A DNA stretch of 64,000 nucleotides. Origin: an uncultured Clostridia bacterium. Its GTDB lineage: Bacteria; Bacillota; Clostridia; Christensenellales; UBA1242. The notes beneath the pieces are model-generated. The model saw only the letters and a program-made list of their open reading frames with translations. It was not told the DNA's origin and did not search any database. The stretch lies in assembly GCA_944376905.1 (NCBI GenBank), contig CALWEA010000001.1, positions 1-64,000 on the forward strand, read 5' to 3'. The translations under genes were made by a program, and so were the position numbers. This document shows positions 34,278-44,791 of the stretch, in pieces; position 1 is the first letter of the stretch; each line of letters opens with the position of its first letter.

Positions 34278-36380
34278 ATGACTGTTTTAAAAGTTTATAA
34301 AAGAGATGGTAGCGTTCAAGACTATAATAAAGAAAAAATAACTAACGCTATATTTAAAGCGGCGAGTGCTTGTGGTGGAAGTGATAGAAAAACTTCCGAG
34401 AAACTTGCTGACCAAGTTGAGCAATTGATAGAAACTAATTTTAAAAGTTCTATAGCAACTGTTGAAGAAATTCAAAATCTTGTTGAAAAAGTTTTAATAG
34501 AAAATCGTCATGCAAAAGTTGCTAAAGCATTTATTTTATATAGAGATAAAAGAAATCAATTTAGAGAGACTAATGCTCTTGTTGATGCAACAATTGAAAT
34601 GTTTGATGACTATTTAGATGAAAAAGATTGGGCAGTTAAAGAAAATGCTAATATGCAAAGAAGTATTGCGGGATTAAATAACTATGTTCGTGAAGCGTTC
34701 ACAAAAAAATATTGGCTTAACGAAATTTATCCATCCGAAATTCGTGATGCCCATATTTCAGGCTCAATTCATATACATGACCTTGGTTTTTTTGGGGCTT
34801 ATTGTGTTGGTTGGGATTTAAAAGGCTTGTTAGTTGATGGTTTTACTGGTGTTGTTGGTAAAATTAGTAGTAATCCTGCGAAACATCTTCGTTCTTTCTT
34901 GGGGCAAATAGTTAACGCAACATTTACAACTCAAGGAGAAACTGCCGGGGCTCAGGCTTGGAGTAGTTTCGATACATATTGTGCACCTTTTATAAGACAT
35001 GATAATCTTAATTACAATCAGGTTCGTCAATGCTTGCAAGAGTTTGTTTTTAATATGAATGTTCCAACGAGAGTTGGTTTTCAATGTCCTTTTAGTAATG
35101 TAACTTTAGATTTAAAAGTTCCAAAAACTTTGGCTAACGAACCTGTTATAATTGGAGGCGTCCCACAAGATACAACTTATGGTGATTATCAAAAAGAAAT
35201 GGATCTTTTTAATAAGGCTTTTTGTGATGTTTTGTTAGAAGGTGATAGTAAGGGAAGAGTTTTCACTTTCCCTATTCCAACAATAAATGTAACAAAAGAC
35301 TTAGACTGGAATAGTGATGTTGTTGATTCTATTATGGATATAACTTGTAAATATGGTATCCCTTATTTTGCAAACTACATAAATTCAGATTTATCACCTG
35401 AAGATGCTGTTTCTATGTGTTGCAGATTAAGACTTGATGTTTCACAATTAAGAAAAAGAGGTGGCGGTTTATTTGGAAGTAATCCATTAACGGGGTCTAT
35501 TGGTATTGTTACAATTAATTTACCAAGAATTGGTTATTTATCAGCAAATGAAGATGAATTTTTCTACAGATTAGAAAAACTTGCAGATTTGGCAAAATCA
35601 AGTTTGGAAATTAAAAGAAAGATTGTTGAAAATCAAACAAACAACGGTCTTTATCCATACTGTTCATTTTATTTGAGAAGTGTTAAAGAAAGAACTGGCA
35701 AATATTGGAATAATCATTTTAGCACAATTGGTATTGTCGGCATGAATGAAGCAATTATGAATTTATTTGGAAAAGAGCAAAATATAACAACTGATTTTGG
35801 TCAACAATTTGCAATTAAAACTTTAAATTTTCTTCGTGAAAAAATGTTAAAATATCAAGAAGAAACTGGAAATAATTATAATCTAGAAGCAACCCCAGCA
35901 GAAGGAACAACTGCTCGTCTTGCTAAATTGGATAAAAAACGCTTTCCTAATATGATAATAGCAGGAGAAAAAGAACTTTATTATACAAATAGTACTCAAC
36001 TTCCTGTTGGCTACACTGATGATATTTTTCAAACTGTTAAATTACAAGATGAACTCCAATCTCTTTATACAGGTGGAACTGTTCTTCACTTATATTTAGG
36101 TGAAAAAATAGAAGATAAAGAAATTTGTAAAAAATTAATTAAAAAAGTTTTTGAAACTTCCAAAATGCCATACATTTCAATAACTCCAACTTTTAGTGTT
36201 TGTGAAAATCATGGTTATATTGCTGGTGAACACTTTACTTGTCCGCATTGCGGAGAAAAAACTGAAGTTTGGTCAAGAGTTGTTGGCTATTTGAGAACTG
36301 TTCAAGATTTTAACGAAAGCAAGCAAGAAGAATATTTTGAAAGAAAAAAATATGTTATTAAATCAAATCAAATAGTTTAA
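34278..36380 (+). CDS. nrdD: Anaerobic ribonucleoside-triphosphate reductase
   Basis: Class III reductase that makes dNTPs from NTPs without oxygen by a glycyl radical. 700 residues. The N-terminal ATP-cone (VYKRDGSVQDYNKEKI) gives dATP inhibition. The barrel has conserved Cys-containing stretches such as GVGKISSNPAKH and PYFANYINSDLSPEDAVSMC. The C-terminal zinc site is C-x-E-N-H...CPHC. The radical site RVVGYLRT places the glycyl radical at Gly670. The ribosome-binding site is GAGGAG. nrdG lies 340 bases downstream. Regulation by NrdR is predicted. Confidence 0.97.
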   Translation: MTVLKVYKRDGSVQDYNKEKITNAIFKAASACGGSDRKTSEKLADQVEQLIETNFKSSIATVEEIQNLVEKVLIENRHAKVAKAFILYRDKRNQFRETNALVDATIEMFDDYLDEKDWAVKENANMQRSIAGLNNYVREAFTKKYWLNEIYPSEIRDAHISGSIHIHDLGFFGAYCVGWDLKGLLVDGFTGVVGKISSNPAKHLRSFLGQIVNATFTTQGETAGAQAWSSFDTYCAPFIRHDNLNYNQVRQCLQEFVFNMNVPTRVGFQCPFSNVTLDLKVPKTLANEPVIIGGVPQDTTYGDYQKEMDLFNKAFCDVLLEGDSKGRVFTFPIPTINVTKDLDWNSDVVDSIMDITCKYGIPYFANYINSDLSPEDAVSMCCRLRLDVSQLRKRGGGLFGSNPLTGSIGIVTINLPRIGYLSANEDEFFYRLEKLADLAKSSLEIKRKIVENQTNNGLYPYCSFYLRSVKERTGKYWNNHFSTIGIVGMNEAIMNLFGKEQNITTDFGQQFAIKTLNFLREKMLKYQEETGNNYNLEATPAEGTTARLAKLDKKRFPNMIIAGEKELYYTNSTQLPVGYTDDIFQTVKLQDELQSLYTGGTVLHLYLGEKIEDKEICKKLIKKVFETSKMPYISITPTFSVCENHGYIAGEHFTCPHCGEKTEVWSRVVGYLRTVQDFNESKQEEYFERKKYVIKSNQIV

Positions 36381-36720
36381 TTTATATCCATTATTCTAAT
36401 TATTATTGTTAATTATTATTGTTTTAATATTCATTGTTAATTATTATTGTTTAATTACTTAATATTAAATTATAAATGTGTTATTAAGAAAATGTTTTAA
36501 CTTAAATTTTATTAATGAATAAAATCATTTCTAAGAATAAATTGAATTTTGCTGATTTTTAATTTTTATGTTATTTTTATATTAATTTATTTTGTATTTT
36601 AACAAAATTTATTTTATACGAAAATTATTTTATTTTGATTTTATTTTAATTTTCTTTTTTCTCTATTGTTTTTGTATAATGATTTTTATAATAAATAAAA
36701 AAATTTTAGGAGACAATAAA

Positions 36721-37422
36721 ATGCTTATTGGCGGATTTATGAAACAATCGTTTATAGACTTTCCTCAAACTTTAAGTTCTATTATTTTCACAAATGGTTG
36801 TAATTTAAATTGTTGGTATTGTCATAATCGTCAACTAATTAATGGAAATTCTCAAGAAAATTATTCTATTGATAAAATTTATGAATTTTTAGAAAGTCGT
36901 AAAAACTTTATAGAAGGTGTTGTTATTTCTGGTGGTGAACCAACCATACAACCTGATTTAGAGAGTGTTATTGATAAAATTAAATCTTTGAATTTAAAAG
37001 TCAAATTAGACACAAATGGAACTAATCCCAAAGTTTTAAAACATTTAATGACTACTAATAAAATTGATTATGTTGCAATGGATATAAAAAATAGTTTAAA
37101 AAATTATGACAAAATTATTTGTTTGAATATTGACCAAGATAAAATAAAAAATCTTATTGATAATATAAAAGAAAGCGTTGAAATACTATTAAACCAAGAT
37201 GTTATTGATTATGAATTTAGAACAACTTTTTCTCCTGATATAAGTTTAGAAGATATTGAAGAAATTGGAAAGTTAATTAAAGGTGCTAATAGATTTTATT
37301 TGCAAAAATACAATCCTGTTTCTAATCACACGTTAACGATTCCACACACATTAACAGATTTTGAAAATGCAATAAAGATTATGAAAAATTATGTTCCCAA
37401 TTCTAATATTAGAGGATTTTAA
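36721..37422 (+). CDS. nrdG: NrdD-activating radical SAM enzyme
   Basis: Generates the glycyl radical on NrdD from S-adenosylmethionine. 233 residues from the ATG at 36721, which has TAGGAGA in front; the frame is open further upstream to 36592 but that part is low complexity. The radical SAM cluster motif C-x3-C-x2-C is Cys27, Cys31 and Cys34 in NGCNLNCWYCHN. SGGEPTIQPDLES is the second conserved motif. Sequence style resembles the PflA/NrdG-like group of about 230 residues. It follows nrdD after 340 non-coding A/T-rich bases, and a terminator comes after. Confidence 0.93.
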   Translation: MLIGGFMKQSFIDFPQTLSSIIFTNGCNLNCWYCHNRQLINGNSQENYSIDKIYEFLESRKNFIEGVVISGGEPTIQPDLESVIDKIKSLNLKVKLDTNGTNPKVLKHLMTTNKIDYVAMDIKNSLKNYDKIICLNIDQDKIKNLIDNIKESVEILLNQDVIDYEFRTTFSPDISLEDIEEIGKLIKGANRFYLQKYNPVSNHTLTIPHTLTDFENAIKIMKNYVPNSNIRGF

Positions 37423-37464
37423 AAACTTTTTTACCATTTTTAAAATAATAAATAAAAAAATAAT

Positions 37465-37499
37465 AAAAACTTTTCTTCTAAAAAGGGAAAAGTTTTTTT
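37465..37499 (+). terminator. nrdG terminator
   Basis: AAAAACTTTTC (37465-37475) pairs with GAAAAGTTTTT (37487-37497), then more T. Confidence 0.8.
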
Positions 37500-37555
37500 A
37501 ATCATTTAAAATTTCAACAATTTAATAAATTTTAAATAATTTTTGTCTTTTTGTT

Positions 37556-37583
37556 TTGATATATAGCAATTTTATGTTATTAT
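37556..37583 (+). promoter_or_regulatory. Promoter next to start codon (leaderless mRNA)
   Basis: TTGATA (37556-37561), 16-base spacer, TATTAT (37578-37583). The predicted start falls at or one base from the ATG at 37591. No ribosome-binding site. Confidence 0.5.
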
Positions 37584-37590
37584 ATATGCG

Positions 37591-38070
37591 ATGAAAAATA
37601 AAATTGTTTTTGTTTCTTTAATTGATAGTTTTGCCTCCAAAGTTTCTTCAATGGTGGCAAGTGATTTGTCTATGTTCTTTTTAGATTTAGACAAGTTTAT
37701 TGAATATAATATGTTTGACCCTGAAAAACTTTTAAAAACTTGCGGTGTTGAACATTTTAAAAAGCAAGAAAAACGTATTATTCAAGACGCTCTTCAATTT
37801 GAAAATATGATTTTTTATTCATCTTTTGAATTGTTTTCTAATAATAAAGAACTTTTTGACGAACAAAATTTTATTGTTATTTATATTAGATTGTCTTTAA
37901 AACAATTAGAAAGTTTTAATGATAAAAATTTCGTTATTAACAAATTGGCTTTTGAAGATAGAGATGAGTTTTTAAAAAAGCAATGTGTTGTTATTGAAAA
38001 CTCTTTCGTTGTTATAAAAAATTATGTTGATTTAATAAAAAAATATTTAGTAGATAAAAACATTTTATAA
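37591..38070 (+). CDS. Shikimate-kinase-like protein without P-loop
   Basis: 159 residues with the length and layout of shikimate kinase: a first strand and loop (KIVFVSLIDSFASKVSSMVA), then MFFLDLDKFIEYN in the place of the shikimate-binding D-x-D region, GVEHFKKQEKRII in the place of the GExxFRxxE helix, and an NMP-kinase-like C-terminus. The Walker A sequence G-x4-GKS/T is absent (SLIDSFASKV instead) and the GGG motif is missing, so ATP binding is unlikely. It is probably a non-catalytic relative or a strongly diverged gene. No other shikimate genes lie nearby. Probably translated from a leaderless mRNA. Confidence 0.6.
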   Translation: MKNKIVFVSLIDSFASKVSSMVASDLSMFFLDLDKFIEYNMFDPEKLLKTCGVEHFKKQEKRIIQDALQFENMIFYSSFELFSNNKELFDEQNFIVIYIRLSLKQLESFNDKNFVINKLAFEDRDEFLKKQCVVIENSFVVIKNYVDLIKKYLVDKNIL

Positions 38071-38620
38071 AAATTTTGATTTTAAAAATTTTTAAATTTT
38101 ATATACTTGAAAATTGGTTTATTTTATACTTTAAATTTGTTTTTTATATACTTTAAAATTGGTTTAATATAAACCTTAAAAAAATATTTTAATAAAAAAC
38201 TATTCTATAATCAATATTAAATATTCTAAGTATTTAATAAGTAAAAACCTTTGTTGATTATTGAATGGTTTTTGTTTTTTTTGTATTTTTATTTTTTTAA
38301 ATCAAATTGTAGACATTAAATCAAAAATAGTTTATAATATAACTTGTTTTCAAGTATTAATTAAAATTTTTATTTTTAAAAATACAATTTGCTTTTTATT
38401 ATTATTTTTAAAATTTTATAAATATTAATTAATTCTTTATAATATTTTTTGGTGTTATTGTTGTATAAGTTTGTTAACAGGAATAATATAGATTAATTAT
38501 TGAAAATATAAATTTATAGATAATAATTATATAATTTTATGATAAAAATATTTTTTAGAAAATAATAGTTTAATGCCAAAATAATTAGATTTTAAGTTAA
38601 TATATGTTAGGTGGAAAGAA
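38071..38620. other. 550-base intergenic stretch with one terminator
   Basis: Very AT-rich and without a gene. AAAAACC (38243-38249) pairs with GGTTTTT (38267-38273), then a T-run: a likely terminator of the shikimate-kinase-like gene. Nothing else is supported. Confidence 0.5.
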
Positions 38621-40588
38621 ATGAAAATAAATCAAAAGTCAATTGAAACATTAATGGTTTTGTCTTCTGAAATGATATCAAACGCAAAAATGGGCGACAC
38701 AGCAGAAACTTTAAGTTCTGCAACTTTTATATTTGCTCTTTTTAAAGACCATTATAATTTTTTTGGAGGTGAAAATTATATAAATAGGGATAGATTTGTT
38801 CTTGCTGATTCATCATTAAGCGCGTTATATTATTCAGCAATGAATATGTTTGGTTTTGATATTGCAGGAATTGATTTAAGAAATTATTGTTGCTTAGGAA
38901 GTAAAACTCCTTTTTCTCCAAATCCTAAAATAACTGAGGGAGTTGATTTATATTCTGGGAGTTCTGGTGAAGGAATTTCTGGTGCTGTTGGATTAGCATT
39001 GGCATCAGTTGCTCTTGCGGAAAAATTTAACGCACAAAAATTTAACATAATTAATAACTACACATTTTGTTTATGTAATGATATTTCATTGATGAATGGA
39101 ATGGCACAAGAAGCAATAAGTTTAGCGGGTACTTTGAAAATTTCTAGATTAATCTTACTATGTAATCAAACTAGAACAACCAAAGATGGTATATTAGAAG
39201 AAACTTGTCGTGATAATTTAAAGAAAAAATTTAAGGCAATGGGTTGGAATGTTATAGTTACAAATGGTCAAAGTTATACTTGGTCTTCACTCGCTATTGC
39301 AAGAGCAAAACGAAGTTCAAAACCAACTTTAATAATTTTTAAAACAAAAGCAGGATATCAAAGTTTGTATGAGGGTAATTCTGTTTTGCATACTCGTGTT
39401 TTAAATCAATTTGAAGTTGAAAAAATGAAAGCAGATTATTCGCTTAATGGCTCTTTTAATGTTTCAAATGATGTTAAACAATTTTGTATGCGAACTCGAA
39501 GACGTTTAAAAGTTGAATATCAAAAATGGGAAAGACAAGTTGTTTTATTTCAAAACACTCACCCTGAATTAGCACAACAATTAAACGCTTTTTATGAAAA
39601 ACCTAAAATTTCATTTTATAAGTCTTTAAAAGGAAAAATGGAGCAGGCTGATAATTTGTTGGAAGCAAATCAAATGATTCTTAATCATATTTCAATGATT
39701 CGTCCTTGTATAATGGGCGGAAGTTTCGACTTGGCAAACATAACTAAATCTCATATTATAGATAGTTTGTTTTTAAGAGAAAATTATAGAGGTAAAGATA
39801 TTGCTTTTGGAGGAAGAAAAATTGCAATTGGGAATATTTGTAATGGGATTAGTTCTTATTTCAATTCTCCTTGTTATGTTTCAGGTTTATTGGGATTGGC
39901 ACAAAATTTATTGTCATCTATAAGAATTTCCGCAATTTCTAAATTGCCAATTCAATACATTTTTACACATGATTCGATTTTGTCTGAAAAATTAGGGTTG
40001 ACATACACCCCTGTTGAACAACTCGCACAATTAAGAAACATTCCAAATTTAACAATTTTTAGACCGGCAGATTGTATGGAGTTGTTGGCTTGTCATAGTT
40101 ATGCTTATGAGAGTGAAGAACCTAATGCAATAATTTTATCTACAAAACAACTTCCTCTTTTATTAAAAACAGATTATGAACAAGTTAAAAAAGGTGCTTA
40201 TGTTTATGAATGCGACAATAATCCATCTTGTGTTATATATGCAAGTGGTAGTGAGTTGCATCTTGCTATTGAACTTAAAGATTTATTAAATAAATCTGGT
40301 TTTGCAGTTATGTTAGTTAGCGTTCCTAGTTTTGAACTTTTTAATAAACAACCGGAAAAATATAAAGAATCTATCTTAATGCCATCAATTAAAAATCGTT
40401 TTGCTATAGAGTTTTCTAATGATAATAGTTGGCGTTATTTTATAGGTGATTATGGTATGTTTTTTGGAATAAAAGATTTTATACCTTGTGGAACTAGTGA
40501 AGACTTAACAAAACTTAATGGCTTAACCACAAAAGATATTTTTAAATTAATAAAAAATAAAATAAGCGAAAATAAATCATTAAATTAA
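38621..40588 (+). CDS. Transketolase-fold protein lacking catalytic residues
   Basis: 655 residues, full transketolase length and order: TPP-domain stretches (INRDRFVLADSSLSALYY, GSKTPFSPNPKITEGVD, GSSGEGISGAVGLALASV), pyrimidine-domain stretches (THDSILSEKLGLTYTPVEQL, NLTIFRPADCME) and a C-terminal domain. Active-site residues are missing. The two N-terminal His are replaced (GHPG by MGDT; AGHGS by DSSLS), the GDG of the TPP motif by NDI and its later Asn by Thr, the REH with the catalytic Glu by GRKIAIG, and the later GPTH His by Tyr. The fold is probably kept but cofactor binding and transketolase activity are not expected. The ribosome-binding site AGGTGGAA is good. Confidence 0.85.
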   Translation: MKINQKSIETLMVLSSEMISNAKMGDTAETLSSATFIFALFKDHYNFFGGENYINRDRFVLADSSLSALYYSAMNMFGFDIAGIDLRNYCCLGSKTPFSPNPKITEGVDLYSGSSGEGISGAVGLALASVALAEKFNAQKFNIINNYTFCLCNDISLMNGMAQEAISLAGTLKISRLILLCNQTRTTKDGILEETCRDNLKKKFKAMGWNVIVTNGQSYTWSSLAIARAKRSSKPTLIIFKTKAGYQSLYEGNSVLHTRVLNQFEVEKMKADYSLNGSFNVSNDVKQFCMRTRRRLKVEYQKWERQVVLFQNTHPELAQQLNAFYEKPKISFYKSLKGKMEQADNLLEANQMILNHISMIRPCIMGGSFDLANITKSHIIDSLFLRENYRGKDIAFGGRKIAIGNICNGISSYFNSPCYVSGLLGLAQNLLSSIRISAISKLPIQYIFTHDSILSEKLGLTYTPVEQLAQLRNIPNLTIFRPADCMELLACHSYAYESEEPNAIILSTKQLPLLLKTDYEQVKKGAYVYECDNNPSCVIYASGSELHLAIELKDLLNKSGFAVMLVSVPSFELFNKQPEKYKESILMPSIKNRFAIEFSNDNSWRYFIGDYGMFFGIKDFIPCGTSEDLTKLNGLTTKDIFKLIKNKISENKSLN

Positions 40589-40814
40589 ATAAGTTTAATA
40601 ATAAGTTAAATAAATATAATAATAGTATAATTAAGTTAAATAAATATAATAATAGTTAAGTCAAATAATTTAAATTGTTAAAGAAATTTTATAAATAATA
40701 TAAATATTAAATAATTTTATAAATAATATAAGTAGATTTTAATTTAAAAAAATAAATATATTTAGGGAGAAAACAATTTATTAAGGTTATAGTATAGGCT
40801 ATTTTTATAAAAAC

Positions 40815-40846
40815 AAAAAACATCAATTTATTTGATGTTTTTTTAT
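40815..40846. terminator. Bidirectional terminator
   Basis: AAAAAACATCAA pairs with TTGATGTTTTTT. It lies between converging genes and serves both strands. Confidence 0.8.
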
Positions 40847-40862
40847 GTGCTTTAAAAAAATA

Positions 40863-41372
40863 TTAACTATTAGGTAAAGAAATAATATAAATGGCTATAA
40901 ATAAATAAGCAATAATAAGAATAACAGAAATAAGGGTCAAAATAATTCCAAGTATTTTTTGAATCTTGCTGTCTGATTTAATAACAAAAGCATTTAAACA
41001 TAGAGAAAAAATTGAACATATTACTCCTGGAATATAACTCATCCAACCAAATGTTAAAATGAATAAAATAAAAGTTATTGCTTTTTCAGCATCATTATTA
41101 GTGCTATAAGTTTGAAAAATAAAATAAACGGTTACAGCAAGAAAACAAAGTGAAAGAAAAAATGTAACCATTCCGCCAATGAGAAGACCAGTTTTAAGTT
41201 CTTTTGGTTTTTGATTATTGTTTGTTGTTGAATTATTTAAAGTTAAATTAGATGATATACTTTGAGAATGATTTTGAATATTTTCATCATTTGTGTTATT
41301 TAAATTTTGATTATTTTGTTTTTTAATTTGTTCGGCATCAATAACATTAATTTGGTAATTTTTTTTACTCAT
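40863..41372 (-). CDS. Hypothetical membrane protein with Asn-rich N-terminus
   Basis: 169 residues, family not recognised. The first 60 residues are polar and Asn/Ser-rich, likely disordered and cytoplasmic. Three membrane helices follow (about 62-88, 98-128 and 136-164). Strong ribosome-binding site AAAGGAG. It is transcribed divergently from the YugP-like pseudoenzyme gene, and the two promoters lie back to back within about 80 bases. That arrangement hints at shared control, but nothing more can be said about function. Confidence 0.7.
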   Translation of the reverse strand: MSKKNYQINVIDAEQIKKQNNQNLNNTNDENIQNHSQSISSNLTLNNSTTNNNQKPKELKTGLLIGGMVTFFLSLCFLAVTVYFIFQTYSTNNDAEKAITFILFILTFGWMSYIPGVICSIFSLCLNAFVIKSDSKIQKILGIILTLISVILIIAYLFIAIYIISLPNS

Positions 41373-41393
41373 ACATGAACTCCTTTATTGTTA

Positions 41394-41469
41394 ATAATAT
41401 ATTTAATTATAATAATTGTCAAACAAATATGAAAAAAGTTTGACATTTTTATTTTTTTTATGTTATATT
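41394..41469. promoter_or_regulatory. Back-to-back sigma-A promoters
   Basis: Minus strand: TTGACA (41422-41417), 17 bases, TATTAT (41399-41394). Plus strand: TTGACA (41440-41445), 17-18 bases, TTATAT or TATATT (41463-41469). The -35 boxes are only 17 bases apart. Confidence 0.7.
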
Positions 41470-41502
41470 TATAACGATGTATAAAAGGGGGATTTTAATT
41501 AA

Positions 41503-42261
41503 ATGTCATTCGAAAATTTAGATGGTTTAGAACTAGCGTCTTTGATAATTTCAGCGTTAATAGTTATTGGATTGGTTATTGCTCTTATTGTTCAAATATT
41601 TATTATTATAAAATATAAACAATATAATAAAAATCCTTTATCTAATGGCTTAAATGCAAAAGAAACTGCTCGTGCATTATTGGACGCTAACGGTTTGCAA
41701 AATATCAAAGTTGAAAAACTTGGATTTTTAAGAAGAATTTTATTTTTTGGTAATCATTACAGTGTAATGAAAAAAACAATATATTTGAGGTCTAATATTT
41801 TAAATTCTTCTTCCGTTACTTCTGTTGGTATTGCAACACAAAAAGTATGCTTGGCTATTCAACATAAAAATAAAGAAAAAAGTTTTACTTTTAGGTATGT
41901 TTTGCAAATTTTAACATTATTTACACCACTTTTATTTTATGCTTCCATTGTTATTGGGCTTTTAATTGATATTTTAACTCAATTTACTGGAATTCCAACG
42001 CTAATAGGATTGTTGGTTGGAATTGGATTTTATGTTTTGGTTTTTGTTTGTCAAATTTTCAATATTAAAGTTGAGAAAAAGGCAAATGAACAAGCAATTG
42101 AAATTTTAAAAAGTGCTAATATATTCAACGACCAAGAAATTGTAACTTTAAAAAGTTTGTTTAAACTTTATATTTTGGCTGATATTATTGTTTTAGTTTT
42201 AAGTTTATTAAAACTTATTCAGCAAATTTTAAAAATATTTATAAAAGCAAAAAAGAATTAA
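41503..42261 (+). CDS. YugP-family membrane protein without zinc motif
   Basis: 252 residues, homologous throughout to the zinc peptidases at 13274 and 14199: N-terminal helix (about 11-36), the pre-active-site strand KKTIYLRSNILNSSSVTSVG, and the helices around 135-185, then KVEKKANEQAIEIL. Where the paralogues have A-A-HEAGH-AIQH this protein has A-T-QKVCL-AIQH (113-117), so both zinc His and the catalytic Glu are gone while the flanks are kept. It cannot be a peptidase of this type. A regulatory or scaffold role, perhaps with the active paralogues, is inference. GGGGG ribosome-binding site. Confidence 0.85.
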   Translation: MSFENLDGLELASLIISALIVIGLVIALIVQIFIIIKYKQYNKNPLSNGLNAKETARALLDANGLQNIKVEKLGFLRRILFFGNHYSVMKKTIYLRSNILNSSSVTSVGIATQKVCLAIQHKNKEKSFTFRYVLQILTLFTPLLFYASIVIGLLIDILTQFTGIPTLIGLLVGIGFYVLVFVCQIFNIKVEKKANEQAIEILKSANIFNDQEIVTLKSLFKLYILADIIVLVLSLLKLIQQILKIFIKAKKN

Positions 42262-42385
42262 AAAAATTTTATTTAAATTTAAAATTATGTATTAATAAAA
42301 AACGACAAAATATAGAAATGCTTTTCAGTTAATTTATTAAGATTTTAGATGGGTAATATTTAATTATCCAAGGGGGAAAGTTTAT

Positions 42386-43063
42386 ATGATAGAAAATGAA
42401 TATTATAGAATGCCATTAATTGGTGATTCTGCGCCAAGTTTCAAAGCAATTACAACACAAGGCGAAATTAATTTTCCAAAAGATTTTTCTGGCAAATGGG
42501 TCATTCTCTTTTCTCATCCAGCAGATTTTACGCCAGTTTGTACAACTGAATTTATGACCTTTGGCTCTATGATAGATGAATTTAAATCACTAAATACTGA
42601 ATTGGTGGGGCTGTCCGTTGATTCGTTGTATGCACATATTGCCTGGTTACGTAAAATACAAGAACTTGAATGGAATGGTAAGAAAAATATTAATGTTACA
42701 TTCCCTTTAATTGAAGATATAAAAATGGAAGTAGCAAAAGCATACGGAATGATACAACCAGGTCAATCAACTACGCAAGCAGTAAGAGCAGTTTTTATAA
42801 TTGACCCTAAAGGAATTATAAGAACCATTTTATATTATCCACTTTCTACAGGAAGGAATTTTGATGAGATTAAAAGAATTATATTAGCACTTCAAAAGGC
42901 TGATAAAGATAACGTTGCAACCCCAGCAGATTGGCGTCCTGGTGACGATGTTATTGTTCCAACAGCAGGAAGTTGTGGCGTTGCAAAGGAAAGAATGGAT
43001 AATCAAACAAACGAACAATATTGTTTAGATTGGTTTATGTGTTTTAAGCGTGAAAAAAAATAA
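42386..43063 (+). CDS. Peroxiredoxin (1-Cys/Prx6-like)
   Basis: Reduces hydrogen peroxide and organic peroxides. 225 residues, close to the Prx6 subfamily. The peroxidatic Cys is Cys52 in SHPADFTPVCTTEF. The Prx6-type C-terminal extension is present (ADWRPGDDVIVP). Extra Cys residues in GSCGVAK and in EQYCLDWFMCF may act as resolving cysteines, as in archaeal members. GGGGGAAAG ribosome-binding site. A near-palindrome GGGTAAT/ATTATCC lies at 42351-42369 in the leader and could be an operator, but it does not match the PerR box. Confidence 0.93.
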   Translation: MIENEYYRMPLIGDSAPSFKAITTQGEINFPKDFSGKWVILFSHPADFTPVCTTEFMTFGSMIDEFKSLNTELVGLSVDSLYAHIAWLRKIQELEWNGKKNINVTFPLIEDIKMEVAKAYGMIQPGQSTTQAVRAVFIIDPKGIIRTILYYPLSTGRNFDEIKRIILALQKADKDNVATPADWRPGDDVIVPTAGSCGVAKERMDNQTNEQYCLDWFMCFKREKK

Positions 43064-43136
43064 ATTAAAAATTTTAGTAATTTATTAAAATTAAAAAAAA
43101 CTCTTTAAAGTTAAAACATATTGAAACTAGCAGAAT

Positions 43137-43175
43137 AAAAAAAGAACTATACACATAAATATAGTTTCTTTTTTT
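43137..43175. terminator. Terminator between converging genes
   Basis: AAAGAACTATA pairs with TATAGTTTCTTT with one bulged base, with A- and T-runs outside. Just before it, TTGAAACTAGCAGAA (43120-43134) is the reverse complement of 2425-2439, which also flanks a terminator-like hairpin. Confidence 0.65.
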
Positions 43176-43316
43176 ATTGGTTTCAAAATCAATAGACTAA
43201 AAATTTTTTATTATTTTCTTTTATTAATTTAATAAAACATTTTTTAAATATCCTACAAACTATTTTTTGCAACTAAAACAATAGATATATAATATAAATT
43301 TTTGTAATAATTTTTT

Positions 43317-44791
<1,475 letters not shown>

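Noticed and set aside
42351..42369. PerR box before the peroxiredoxin gene
   Set aside because: The palindrome GGGTAAT/ATTATCC does not match the TTATAAT-type consensus; only a generic operator can be proposed.
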